A stretch of DNA of 64,000 bases from Hippopus hippopus (taxonomy: Eukaryota > Mollusca > Bivalvia > Cardiida > Cardiidae), in the NCBI GenBank assembly GCA_946811185.2, contig OX328105.1, forward strand, positions 42,966,845 through 43,030,844. The letters run 5' to 3'. The position numbers and the translations under genes are program-made. This document shows positions 32,500-42,472 of this stretch, piece by piece; position 1 is the first letter of the stretch, and each line of letters opens with the position of its first letter. The notes below the pieces were generated by a model. The model saw nothing but the letters and a program-made list of their open reading frames with translations. It searched no databases and was not told the DNA's origin.

Positions 32500-32764
32500 T
32501 TGTAGCTTGGTTGTTTATGCACAGAGCTTGAAACCAGGGTCACTGGTTCAATTACCCAGCTTGACCAAATTGTTTCCAAGGATTGATGATAGTTACTGTG
32601 ACAAGATTCATTCCTCTCTCACCACTGAACATTGCCTTGAGGATGTTTACAAGAGGAAGCATGAAGTGGCTAGGGAATTATCTTGCGAGGTACTGGTGAA
32701 AGAAACCGTGGCAAAGTATGGATAAGGGCACTGGCAGCTGCAACATAACAAAATAATGTTGACA
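32500..32764 (+). repeat. SINE (tRNA-headed), older copy
   Basis: Head with GTAGCTTGGTTG..., GGTTCAATTACCC; body matches the 20.7-kb copy; 3' end CAACATAACAAAATAATG. Confidence 0.7.
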
Positions 32765-32873
32765 ATACCAATAAAAAGAAAGACCATTGCAAGCAGGTGC
32801 CAAGACTTGGCTGATTTTAGAAACAGAGCCATTTTCAATGAAAATTTCAAGTCAAAAGGGTGCATAACTGAAT

Positions 32874-33957
32874 TAACAAGGAACCATGATAGCCCTGAAG
32901 TCGCTCACCTGAGCCATTTGACCATGCACGACCCATTTCCAATCTTTTCAGAGATATTATGACAAACATTATAAAGGATACACCAGGTATTTAAAAGATT
33001 TGACCTGGTGACCTAGTTTTTACCAAATGTGACCCATTTTCAAACTGGATCGAGACATTATCAAGACGAACATTTGGACCAATTTTCATTAGTATTGGAC
33101 TTAAAATGAGGCCTCTACAGTGTACACAAGTTTTTCTAAAATTTGACCTAGTGACCTAGTATTTGACCCGACATGACCCATTTTCAAACTCTTCCAAAGT
33201 TTCTATAATACAGTGATTCTGACCAACTTTTAGGGGTATTGGACTGAAAATGTGCCTTAAAGAGTGTAGAGATTTTTTTTTTTTTTTCAAAGATTTGACC
33301 TGGTGACCTAGTTTTTGACCAGACATGACCCATTTCTAACTCATCAAAGATGTCATAAAGACAAACATTCTGACCAATTTTCAAAAGTATTGGACTCAAA
33401 ATGTGGCCTCTAGAGTGTACACAAAGTTTTTCTAAGATTTAACCTTGTGACCTACTTTTTGACCCACCATGACCCATTTTCAAACTTGTTTGGGATATTA
33501 TCAAGACAAACATTTTCACAAAGTTTCATGAATATTGGACTCAAAATGTGGCATCTGGAGCATAAACAAGGTTCGTCTAAGATTTGACCTAGTGACCTAG
33601 TTTTTGACCTGACATGACCCATTTTCAAACTCGTTTGAGATATTATCAAGACAAACATTCCAACAAACTTTCAAGAGTATTGGGGTGAAAATGTGACCTC
33701 TGGAGTGTACACAAGGTTTTTCTAAGATTTGGCCTAGCGACTTAGTTTTATACCCAACATGACCCATTTTCTAACTCGTTCAAGATATCATCAAGACAAA
33801 CAATCTGACCAAGTTTCACGAGTATTGGACAAAATAAGTAGCCTCTTGATCGTACACAAAGTAAAATTTGGTGACACACAACACACACTGGACAATGGAC
33901 ACGGCTCAATCACAAAAGCTCACCATCAGCACTTTGTGCTGAGGTTAGCTAAAATTA
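32874..33957 (+). mobile_element. Tandem-repeat-bearing element, type 2
   Basis: Start ACAAGGAACCATGATAGCCC, then GTCGCTCACCTGAGCC; end CACAAAAGCTCACC...GCACTTTGTGCTGAGG, a hairpin. Between are six or more units of 144-152 bp marked by CATGACCCATTT (about 33028, 33172, 33324, 33468, 33612, 33758), each with GACCTGGTGACCTAGTTTTT. Non-coding. Confidence 0.8.
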
Positions 33958-34500
33958 GGATGACGATTACCTGCCCATGTTGTATTGGTTCCCCTTTTGA
34001 TAGTGAACAACTTGTCCAAGACTGAATCAAATGTTTTTAGGAATTACAGAGATATTACAAAATGTAAAGTTTTCGCATAACAACGCTAAAGATGATGACA
34101 ACAACAACAAACCAGACAATACAAGGCCACAACAATACCTCGATGGTATCTTTGAAGACAGCCGAGTTAACAATAGCACCGCATGCACGTGCCAACACTC
34201 AGCTGCTATTGATTTTAGTAAAAATTGTAGTAAAGTTTAGTAAAAGGTCATAAAATGGGCATAACTGTGTTTATATATTTTGACGGACACCTGCCCCTAC
34301 TGTATGTGTTGCCCTTTTGATCGTTAACAACTAGTCCAATTTTGAAGTCAATAACTTCAGTAATGACAGAGATAAAATAAAATGATAAAGTTTTTGCAAG
34401 ACGACAACACAGAAGACCCCAAGGCCATGACAATAACTCAACATTTTCTTTGAAAAACAGCAAAGCTAAAAAGCAAGCACAAGTGAATACAGTCAAATTC
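33958..34500 (+). mobile_element. Second copy of the AGCACCGCATGC family
   Basis: Two units share CTGCCC..TGT(A/T)TTG..TT and CCTTTTGAT(A/C)GT(G/T)AACAACT (33970 and 34295). It ends at the donor of ZP exon 7. Confidence 0.5.
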
Positions 34501-34508
34501 GTACCTAC

Positions 34509-34737
34509 CTATCAACAATTCATCAATGATGATATTTGATTTCCCTACAACCTGCAGGGACGCATACACTCTGCCATGTCGAAGTGCACTTCTCTTTTGT
34601 TTCATTGAGGGTGTTGAACTAGGGGTCTCAGTGGTACTTATAACTTTCGGTGTACTGGGACTATATTTCCTGGAAACCATGTCCTCGGCCGTCAGGTCCT
34701 CGTCCTCATCACGTCTTTTTCTCTGTGATGCGCAGTC
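34509..34737 (-). CDS. ZP gene exon 7: last ZP cysteine, furin site, Ser/Thr-rich linker
   Basis: A 229-nt exon, phase 0 in and 1 out, ending at a GTAGGT donor. It starts DCASQRKRRDEDEDLTAEDM. RKRR directly after the last ZP cysteine is the consensus furin cleavage site expected in ZP precursors. A Ser/Thr/Pro-rich stretch (STPKVISTTETPSSTPSMK) with a second basic pair (KQKR) follows, then HGRVYASLQVVGKSN and a hydrophobic end. The acceptor is weak in pyrimidines (TTTGTCAAG), so the exact 5' edge could shift, but DC and RKRR must be inside. Confidence 0.75.
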
Positions 34738-34807
34738 CTTGACAAAGTCAAGATGCATATTTGCTTTATTTGTTTATTTGGACAATTTCGTATGGCATTT
34801 TCAACAG

Positions 34808-35041
34808 TTATTAACTCTTTACCACACAACAATAGTTTAGACCTGTCCAAATTGAAAGCATTTGCAGACAACAAGATACACGTGACTCTAAAATAGAATT
34901 TTTTTTTCTATAGGGGTAGAAAACATTGTGGGAAAAGGAGAAAATGCTGGTTACCAGGATTTTCTCCTTTTCCTACATTTGTTTTCAAAAGTTTACTCTC
35001 TCAGGATCATTAAAACTCGTGACTACGTGGTAAAGGGTTAA
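34808..35041 (+). repeat. MITE-A copy, full length
   Basis: It lies 70 bp upstream of the exon 7 acceptor on the gene strand, so it is in intron 6. Confidence 0.9.
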
Positions 35042-35179
35042 GGCATATGACAGTGCCGGCTCAATCTGTCGATGTTTTCCTGTATTTCAACAGTGCCAGA
35101 TATTGGGTTCTGCAGTGTGTTTCTTGAGAACAACAACATAACCAGCCGATGAATCAGAATTAAACCATTTCAGCACCAC

Positions 35180-35270
35180 AGGCACAGATAGGCATAGATC
35201 AAGATCTGACTGCACAAAACTTGAACACTGATCTTGAATTGACAGAGTCTGCTTGTTCAGTCAAGCCTAT
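35180..35270. repeat. Hairpin-C fragment
   Basis: GCATAGATCAAGATCTGACTG and the weak second arm GATCTTGAATTGACAGAG. Confidence 0.45.
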
Positions 35271-35325
35271 AATACTTGTATGATTAAAAAAAAAAATACT
35301 GTCTTTCAGTAGATTGTATTTACAG

Positions 35326-35470
35326 CCATTTTCTCCTTTTTCCAAAATGTTTTCTACTCTCTCTCACAGTGAAAAGGAATCATAATTTGAGCAATTTATT
35401 TTTTCATCGACAAATACTTACATTTTCAATTTGTTACCAGCATATTCTCCTTTTTCCACAAGATTTGAAG
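35326..35470 (-). repeat. MITE-A fragments next to exon 6
   Basis: CATTTTCTCCTTTTTCCAAAA and a second CATATTCTCCTTTTTCC; the second lies just 30 bp past the exon 6 donor. Confidence 0.6.
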
Positions 35471-35498
35471 GAGGGTATGAATACACAGCAATACTTAC

Positions 35499-35661
35499 AA
35501 AGTCACAGTTTGACGAGGTGGGGGGACAACCTCTAACACTACAATACAAATGTAACTGGTCGCCGTTCGGGAACCGGAAAGCATAGACATCAGCCACCAC
35601 TAGGTTCAGGGAGGCATTGAAATGTCCGAAATCACTGACTAGAGATTCTTCGAGAGTACAC
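35499..35661 (-). CDS. ZP gene exon 6: C-terminal core of ZP domain
   Basis: A 163-nt exon between TTCTAG and GTAAGT, phase 2 in and 0 out. It is the most recognisable exon: ACTLEES carries C6, and AFRFPNGDQLHLYC then SVRGC is the classic ZP-C signature (aromatic-rich strand followed by C7 and Ca). NASL is a potential glycosylation site. The exon ends NCDF, with DC in the next exon giving the last two ZP cysteines. Confidence 0.85.
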
Positions 35662-35667
35662 CTAGAA

Positions 35668-35800
35668 TATAAATCAGATGACAAAATTTAAAACCTGTCC
35701 ATCTTTATAGTATTTGCAAACAATACTTCCATTTAAATGTAGGATTTATCCTTGACTGTGAAGAAAACATTTATGGGAAATAGAAAATATGCTAGCTGAC
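35668..35800 (+). repeat. MITE-A left-half fragment
   Basis: CAGATGACAAAATTTAAAACC to GCTAGCTGACAATA. It begins 7 bp from the exon 6 acceptor and may supply part of the intron 5 branch region. Confidence 0.6.
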
Positions 35801-36039
35801 AATAATATTTATTTTGTGCAATCTAATCTTGATCTATGCCATCTGCAAAAGCTGAGGTTTTGTTTCAATAAACGTGTTTAGTATGTTTTGAAGTATTGCA
35901 TATCTGTATAAATGAGATTTAATGAAAGCTATGGTACTACAACTAGTTGTATGTTCTCTACATGGATTAAGATGGGAAAATACTTTAAATATTGATGAGA
36001 GCTTAAAAATAGCTTGCCTCAACCACTTACCACTATCTA

Positions 36040-36197
36040 TCCCGCCAGGCCGTAAATCAAGCTCAGTGATTATCAGACCCATGACCTGGTGGTTGTGAGT
36101 TCTATACACGGTTGAGGCAAGCTTTCTTTCTGACGATTTTTCGCTTCTCACCCCTTATGCATGTGAGCAAAGTAGTCAGTGACTTGGAAAAGAAAGT
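36040..36197 (+). repeat. SINE type B fragment
   Basis: GCTCAGTGATTATCAGACCC and GGTTGTGAGTTC with ACGGTTGAGGCAAGC; the body stops at GACTTGGAAAAGAAAG. Confidence 0.6.
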
Positions 36198-36377
36198 TGC
36201 CTTTGCAGCCAGTATAGATCAAGATAAGACTGCTGAAACAGTACAGACTAAAGGCAGCCACAAAATTGCAATTATCTTGGTATCATCTCAGCATGTAAAC
36301 GTCCATCGGGTTTATTCGGCACTTTAAGGGATAAAAAAAATATCATCTGCTAAAGCGAGTGATTCAAACATACTTAC

Positions 36378-36468
36378 GCATTGATGTGGGTATCTATGGA
36401 ATATCTAGTTGTGTCTGCTAGTTCCTCGGAATAGGCTGTGCAATATTCTGGTTCTATAATATAGTCAG
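36378..36468 (-). CDS. ZP gene exon 5: ZP-C middle part
   Basis: A 91-nt exon between CTTACAG and GTAAGT; phase 1 in, 2 out. It encodes DYIIEPEYCTAYSEELADTT and ends in THIN, with the EYCTAY cysteine that matches C5 of ZP-C. Only the phase inherited from exon 4 is open throughout. Confidence 0.8.
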
Positions 36469-36654
36469 CTGTAAGATAAAAGATTTCTGTCAGCCAGATC
36501 AGCTCAAGTAGTTCACTAATGGATGATGTAATCTAGGGATACTTGAGGGTGTGGTTCGGTTCCTACGGTTGGCCATTTAAAATTGCTAATTGTCTTTTGG
36601 ATGAGACTTTAAACCCAGGTCACGTGCGACTATACCATAAACTGAGCATGTTAA

Positions 36655-36882
36655 CTAACTCTTTACCAGATGACAAAATTTTAGACTGTTCCAAATTGTA
36701 AGCATTAGCAGACAACAAAATTAAAGTGACTCAAAAACAAAATTTGTTTTGGGAAAGGTAGAAAACATTGTGGGAAAAGGAGAAAATGCTGGTTACCAGC
36801 ATTTTCTCCTTTTCCTACCATGTTTTCAAAAGGCTTTTTTCACAGTCGTGAAAACCAGGGATTGTTTGGTAAAGAGTTAATT
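36655..36882 (+). repeat. MITE-A copy, full length
   Basis: Excellent palindrome (36775-36820). Four bases after its terminal TTAA the miniature LTR element begins. Confidence 0.9.
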
Positions 36883-36886
36883 AAAG

Positions 36887-37043
36887 TGTAACGTGCAACG
36901 ACCTGGTCACCCACCCAGGTACTAACCTAGAGCACGTTGCTTAACTATCACGGAGAGAAATACACCAAACCACATCGCTGTAAAAGCTAGCTCAACAGCA
37001 AGGCAGGTTTCAAGTGCTTATATATCTAACTCTCTCTGTGACA
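36887..37043 (-). repeat. 3' LTR of the miniature element
   Basis: 157 bp, same 5S-like region (complement of 36901-36951). Confidence 0.8.
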
Positions 37044-37156
37044 TTACTTCTCCCTTCGACAAGTCTCGACCTCGAGACTTATATACAAACATGTATATAT
37101 AAATAAACCAGGGGAATATACATGGGTAAGGCAACTCCAGTCCGGCAGTTGTCATA

Positions 37157-37174
37157 ATCCCACCGCTGCCACCA
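37157..37174 (-). promoter_or_regulatory. Primer-binding site, tRNA-Leu type
   Basis: The plus strand here reads ATCCCACCGCTGCCACCA, identical to the 3' end (with CCA) of tRNA-Leu(UAG) as I know it. Confidence 0.8.
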
Positions 37175-37176
37175 AA

Positions 37177-37333
37177 TGTAACGTGCAATGACCTGGTCAC
37201 CCATCCAGGCACTAACTATAACCACATTGCTTAACTTGCACGGAGAGAACTGCACCAAACCACATCGCTGTAAAAGCTAGCTCAACAGCAAGGCAGGTTT
37301 CAAGTGCTTATATATCTAACTCTTTCCGTGACA
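37177..37333 (-). repeat. 5' LTR of the miniature element
   Basis: 157 bp. A TATATAAG word near its 5' end could be a TATA box. The 5S-like region is the complement of 37191-37241. Confidence 0.8.
37191..37241 (-). promoter_or_regulatory. 5S rRNA-like internal control region in the LTR
   Basis: AAGTTAAGCAATGT corresponds to 5S box A (AAGCTAAGCAGGGT), TAGTTAGT to the intermediate element and TGGATGGGTGACC to box C (TGGATGGGAGACC). The A-to-C spacing is 30 bases here against 31 in typical animal 5S rRNA. The other LTR keeps GGTTAGTACC, even closer to 5S. Confidence 0.75.
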
Positions 37334-37337
37334 AAAG

Positions 37338-37730
37338 AATCATGAGTAACTTATGGTTAGTTTCATCCTGTATTTTGCTCTATCACCAACTAAAATGACT
37401 GACCATTCAAAATCAGTTAAAAGAGCAAATTCATGCTAGAAAATGATAAAAAATGAAAGTAATGTCAATAAATATTTAACTTTAGTTTAACATCTATTAA
37501 CCTCAACTCCAATAGAAAACATGAATGGGGTCATTTTACCACTTGCTGTTTTTACAGTACAATTACTTTTCAAATAAATCAAGAAAAAAAACCTGTGACA
37601 GAGAAAAGACGAAAAGCCAAATTTACTGATTTTGAATGTGACAGCCTTCTTGGGGGCATAGCCCATGTGGTCAAACTGATGGTGATGAAAATAAACGGAA
37701 AGTAAACATTTAGGCAAGGTCTCAAAAAAG
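37338..37730. other. No recognised feature
   Basis: AT-rich intron 4 sequence without recognised repeats. Confidence 0.45.
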
Positions 37731-39636
37731 AACAAGAGGGCATGGTGGTGGCTCTAAGGTCGCTCACTTCAGCCTTCTGACCAAACATTACCCACTTCCA
37801 ATCTCATCTGAGATATTATGACTAACAGTCTAACAAAATGGCCTCTAAAGTGTAAATAAGCTTTTTCTAGAATTTGCTTCAGTGACCTACTTTTTAGCCC
37901 AACATAGCCCATTCCCGACCTATTGAAGATATCAAAACCATTCTGACCACCTTTCAAGGTATTGGATCAAAAATATGACCTTTAGATTGTATACAAGGTT
38001 TTTTCCAAAATCTGACTGGTCACTTAGTTTTTGATCCAATATGACCCACTTACAATCTCATCAGAGTTATCATCAATACAAACATTCTGATCAACTTTCA
38101 TGAGTATTGGACTGAAATTGTGGCCTTTTCTAAGACTTGACCTGGCAACTTAGGTTTTGATCCTAATAAACCTATTTTCTAAATCATCCAAGATATCAAG
38201 ACTTTCTTTGACCTATTTACAATCTCATCTGAGTTATCATCAAAACAAAGATATCCATTTTCATACTCATCCGATAAAACATTAAGACAAATTTTTTAAG
38301 CATATTTCACAATCATTGACTAAAAATGTGGCCTCTAGAGTGTACAAAAGGTTTTTCCAAGATATTTCCTAGTGATCTAGTTTCTGACCCCACATGACCG
38401 ATTTTTGACCATGTCCCAGTTATCATCAAGACAAAGATTCTAAACAACTTTCAACCAAGATTCAAGAGTATTGGACGGAAAATGTGACCTCTAGAGTGTA
38501 CACAAGCTTTTTTTCTGAGATTTGACCCGGTGACCTAGTTTTTCATCCCTCATGACCCATTTTCAAGTTTGGTTTGTTTGGTTTGTATTGGAGTTTAACG
38601 CCATTTTAACAGCTTAGGTCATATCATGGTGGTCAGTGACGCACCCATGTGTTTCCTGGCTTTCTCACACCAGTACTGACACAGCTTTCTTTCCAAAGCC
38701 ACTGACTACTTTTCTCACATGCATCAGAGGTGAGGGGCGAAAAATCGCCGGAAAGAAGGTTCGCCGCAACCGGGTATCGAACCAGCAACTTCCAGGTCAC
38801 GAGTCAGATATGCTAACCACTGAGCCATCCGGCTGGGCCATTTTCAAGTTCAACTGATATATCAAGACAAACCTTCTGACCAAGTTTATGAGTATTTTGA
38901 GTAGCTTAAGAGTATTTGACTGAAATGGGGCCTCTATAGTGTTCACAAGGTTTTTCAAAGATTGGACCCAGTGACCTAGTTTTTGAAAAGACATGACCCC
39001 TTTTCAAACTTCTTTGAGTTATCATCAAGACAAAAATTCTCACCAAGTATAAAGAATATTGGACTGAAAATGTGACCTCTAGGATGTAAACAACATTTTT
39101 TAAGATTTGACAAACTGACCTAGTTTTTGACCTTATGTGACCTATTTTCAAAGTCATTAGAGATATACTTTTTATACTTGTCCAAGGTTTAATCAGGACA
39201 AACATTCTGACTAAGTTTCATGAGTATCGGACTTAAATGTGGCCTCTAGAGTGTAGATTAGGTTTTTCCCAAATTTGACCTGGTAACCTAGTTTTTGATC
39301 CAACATGACCCATTTTCAAAGTCATTAGAGGTATCATCAAAACAAATATTCTGACAATTGTTGAAGAGTGCTGAACCAAAAATGTGGCTTCTAGGGCATA
39401 CACATGGTTTTTCTTAGTTTTCACCTGGTGACCTTGAATTTTGACCCAATGTGACCAATTTTCAAAGTTGTATGAGATATTATAATAACAAACATTCTGG
39501 CCAAGTTTCATGAGTATCAGACTGAAGGAAAGACTCTGGAGCATACACAAGGTAAAAGTTGACACTATATGTCAGACACAGCATGATCACAAAAGCTCAA
39601 CTTGAGCACTTTGTGCTCACCTAGGTGAGATTAAAA
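37731..39636 (+). mobile_element. Tandem-repeat-bearing element, type 2, long copy with nested SINE
   Basis: Start GAACAAGAGGGCATGGTGG and GTCGCTCACTTCAGCC; end GAGCACTTTGTGCTCACC. About ten units of roughly 150 bp (CATGACCCATTTTCAA, GTATTGGACTGAAAATGTG, CCTCTAGAGTGTACACAAG). Same family and orientation as 32874-33957 and more diverged. A SINE interrupts it at 38566-38838. Confidence 0.8.
38566..38838 (-). repeat. tRNA-headed SINE, type B, nested
   Basis: Complement of the right end reads CAGCCGGATGGCTCAGTGG (A-box) ... GGTTCGATACCCGG (B-box). The flanking array words CCCATTTTCAAGTT (38549) and CCATTTTCAAGTTC (38838) are duplicated at the insertion, a target duplication of about 13 bp. Confidence 0.85.
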
Positions 39637-39689
39637 TGACTGGCAAGAACTTCAATTCCTGTTTTTGTGTGGGTGGGGTTTTTTTTGGT

Positions 39690-39704
39690 TTGTTTGTCTG
39701 TTTT

Positions 39705-39735
<31 letters not shown>
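39690..39735 (+). repeat. T-run followed by a 20-G run
   Basis: T-rich tract and then G20 at 39716-39735. A second G19 run stands at 39894-39912. Confidence 0.9.
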
Positions 39736-39736
39736 A

Positions 39737-40466
39737 TCGGGGAAAGAGGATTTTAATATCTTTATGACCATTTTAATATGAAACTAGAGGCCTTTGAGGT
39801 TACACTAGCAGTGATTTTATTTTGCTTATTTTCTATCATATATCATTTAAGTCATGATGCAAAAAGGGAAAAGACAAACATGCATGTAAAATTGGGGGGG
39901 GGGGGGGGGGGGCTTGAACTAGGCTTGAACCCATTAAGACAGTATAAGTAGGCATAGCGAATTGAACAAAATTTAATAGTAAAAAAAATAAAGTACAATC
40001 AAAACCAATTAACTGGAATCCAGCCAAATTTGATAGGGATTAAGAACTCCTTGCTTTAAACACTCCCAGCAAGCTTCAAAGAAATCTGACTAATTATGTG
40101 GACTGTGTTGAGTAAACAATACTAAGTCATCAAATAGCTGCTTTTCCTATACTGATTACTGGATTTTCTTCATTTTTGATATGGTTTAATCCCTTGATGA
40201 TCCAAATGATCTGTGGAAGTGATAGAAATAGTGATAAAAATTTGTGATAACAAACAGAAAAAGGTGGGTGCGCAAATGTACTTGTTGCTACTACTGTGGG
40301 TGGGCTTTTGTCAAGGTGGTAATTGTCCAGGTGGCAATTGTCCTAGTGGGCATATGAACAGGTGGGCAACTGTCCATCCTCAGATAGCTGCATTTAATTA
40401 TACTTCATTCATGATGCCATTGATCTTGGTTTACATGTGGTCCTGGTAGTTGGTCCAATCATGCCT
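39737..40466. other. Intron with G-run and a short GGTGGCAATTGTCC-type repeat
   Basis: Positions 40310-40375 contain four AATTGTCC/AACTGTCC words about 15-25 bp apart (GTGGTAATTGTCC, GTGGCAATTGTCC, GTGGGCAACTGTCC). No gene. Confidence 0.5.
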
Positions 40467-40677
40467 TTAACCCTTCACTGCACAACTCCGAGTTTTAACA
40501 ACCCTGAGGAAAAAGCCTTTTGAGAGCCTTTTGGGTACCAGCATTTTCTCCTTTTCCCACAATGCTTTCTACCCTTCCCAAAACAAATTTAATTTTTGAG
40601 TCACATTAATTTTGTTGTCTGCAAATGCTTCCAATTTGGACTAGTCTAAAATTTTGTCTTTAGGTAAACAGTTAACT
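40467..40677 (-). repeat. MITE-A copy, one palindrome arm lost
   Basis: Ends are good; GAGAGCCTTTTGG replaces the first arm. Confidence 0.85.
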
Positions 40678-40689
40678 TGAAGAGTTCCA

Positions 40690-40872
40690 CTCATGGAAAG
40701 AAGTATTGAAGGCCTTTGCAGATGACAAAGAAAATTAATGGATCTCAAATCTCCCGGTTTATCTTTGGACAGTAAGAAATAGAAAATATTGTCCCTGTCC
40801 TACAATGTTTTAATAGTCTCCTTTCCCAGGATTGTTGAAACTGTGGATTTTATTTTTTGCTAAAGTATTAGC
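40690..40872 (+). repeat. MITE-A copy, degraded
   Basis: Left arm AAGGCCTTTGCAGATGAC; the centre is lost. Confidence 0.6.
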
Positions 40873-41240
40873 TTGGAAAATGTGAGCTCTGAAAAAACTA
40901 CTTGTAAAACTTTGATGTAAAACATCCAAGTCTAGGACCTTGACCTTAACATCATGGGTGTGGGCATTGCTAGAAGAAAATTTGGTCATATACAGTATCT
41001 GTCATCATACCAAATATGAACCAAATCTATCACATGGATAGGAAAATGTGAGCTCTTAAAAATTTTAACATAAATGTGGACGCCGACTCCAAGGCTGATG
41101 TCAACGCTAACACTGCAGGTAGCCCAATAACTTCACCTGGACTCTGTCCAGGCAAGCTTAAAACAGATTGTTCAGGAATGTCAGGAATTTTACATTTTTA
41201 CTAGCTTTTTTTTCACCTACACTTGCAAGAACTTTTATTT
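40873..41240. other. No recognised feature
   Basis: Includes a short imperfect repeat of GGAAAATGTGAGCTCT (40875, 41040). No gene. Confidence 0.4.
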
Positions 41241-41779
41241 GAACCATACTCTTTGAAAAAAGGACTTCGTACATCCATGAAAAATATTGGCCAAGGTCAG
41301 CCTGCGTGGTCTGCCCTTGGCCAAAACTTTGCTATTGATCAATTTTCTGTATGTCAAAGGACCAGTCTACCTCATGATTCAGTCATACGTTAGACAAAAT
41401 TCATTTTTATGGATCCATAATTATGTGATGTCCAGTGCTCAATCTAGAGCGCACCATTGCGCCATAGGCCCCCTAAAGTCTCAGATGGTGCAATTCTTAA
41501 CCAACCTCAGGCCTGTCGGGTGCACTCGATCTTAAAAGCGCCACTCCAAGAATTTGGGTCCTTTTCACCTGTTTCTGTTTTTTCTGCTCAATAAACATAA
41601 TGTCGAGCTTTCTAGTGAGAATTTATAGATAACCCGATAGATGTTATGGTTAAGGTACAATGATAGCCTGTTATCGATCTTCGTATCAGACGGTTTCGCA
41701 AGAAAAACAGGTACCAGAAATAACAGTTCTGATCATTTAACATGGCAATGAAGGCGAGTGTCTGAGTATTTTGGAAGCC

Positions 41780-42008
41780 TTAACTCTTTACCAAACGACA
41801 AAATTTTAGACTGGTCCAAATTGAAAGCACTTGCAGATGACAAAATAAAAGTGACTGAAAATTTGAAATTTGTTTTGTGAAAGGTAGAAAACATTGTGGG
41901 AAAAGGAGAAAATGCTGGTCACCAGCATTTTCTCCTTTTCCCACAATGTTTTCTAAAGACTTCTTTCTCAGGGTCGTTAAAAATCGGGATTGTGTGGTAA
42001 AGAGTTAA
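41780..42008 (+). repeat. MITE-A copy, full length, nested in the hAT-like element
   Basis: Very well kept; palindrome at 41897-41943. Its closest look-alikes in the window are those at 10910 and 11868. Confidence 0.95.
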
Positions 42009-42317
42009 CTGGGCAAAAAAAAGGCAAAAGCTGTTGAAAATATTACTGTTGTTGAAAGTATTATGGGGCTAGTACCTACCCTTAGTTCAAGCGACGATAA
42101 TAGAACCCAACCGAAACACAAGTTTCAAGCAAAATGGCTCCCAGGCCATCGGTTCAAAAGTTAGTCAATTTATGTTGAGAAAATCAAACTCTAGTTCAAG
42201 CGATCGACCGGAAAATTAAATTCTCTGTGACGGTATATCAGAGTTTTCGAAAATTTACCATTTACACACATATTTCGTCATTTTCTTTCTTTTTTAGTAT
42301 TAAATTATTGGTGGAGA

Positions 42318-42472
42318 AAATGATTGATTAACTGTATGGTGTTTAACGCCGTTTTCAACATTATTTCAGTTATATCACAGCGGCCAGTGCACCTATCCAT
42401 GCTTTCCTGGAGACTCTTTTACCAGTACTCCGCACAATTTTCTTTCCAAGCCACTGGCTGCTTTCCCACATA
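42318..42472 (-). repeat. SINE 3' half, nested in the hAT-like element
   Basis: Tail ATTGATTAACTGTATGG, body to CTTTCCCACATAACTG; the head is missing. Confidence 0.75.

Larger units (their letters stand above)
36887..37333 (-). mobile_element. Miniature LTR retrotransposon (TRIM) with 5S rRNA-like LTRs
   Basis: Two direct repeats of 157 bp (36887-37043, 37177-37333) enclose 133 bp. On the minus strand each repeat starts TGTCAC and ends TTACA, and AAAG flanks both sides (36883-36886, 37334-37337) as target duplication. Two bases after the 5' LTR comes TGGTGGCAGCGGTGGGATT, complementary to the 3' end of tRNA-Leu(UAG), the expected primer-binding site. GAAGGGAGAAG, a polypurine tract, stands just before the 3' LTR. 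There is no coding region, as in TRIMs. Inside each LTR are AAGTTAAGCA, GTTAGT and TGGATGGGTGACC in the order and spacing of the 5S rRNA internal promoter. The LTRs differ at roughly a dozen positions by eye, so the insertion is not recent. Confidence 0.85.

Noticed and set aside
34438..34758. A stand-alone 106-residue protein on minus
   Set aside because: Its middle is ZP exon 7; the first residues (before DCASQ) and the last (after the GTAGGT donor) are intron.
36887..37333. A simple tandem duplication rather than an LTR element
   Set aside because: The repeats have TG...CA ends, equal length, flanking AAAG duplication, a tRNA-complementary site at the right place and a polypurine tract at the other end.
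38766..38838. A tRNA gene on minus
   Set aside because: It is the head of a type B SINE; a second copy is at 29725-29996.
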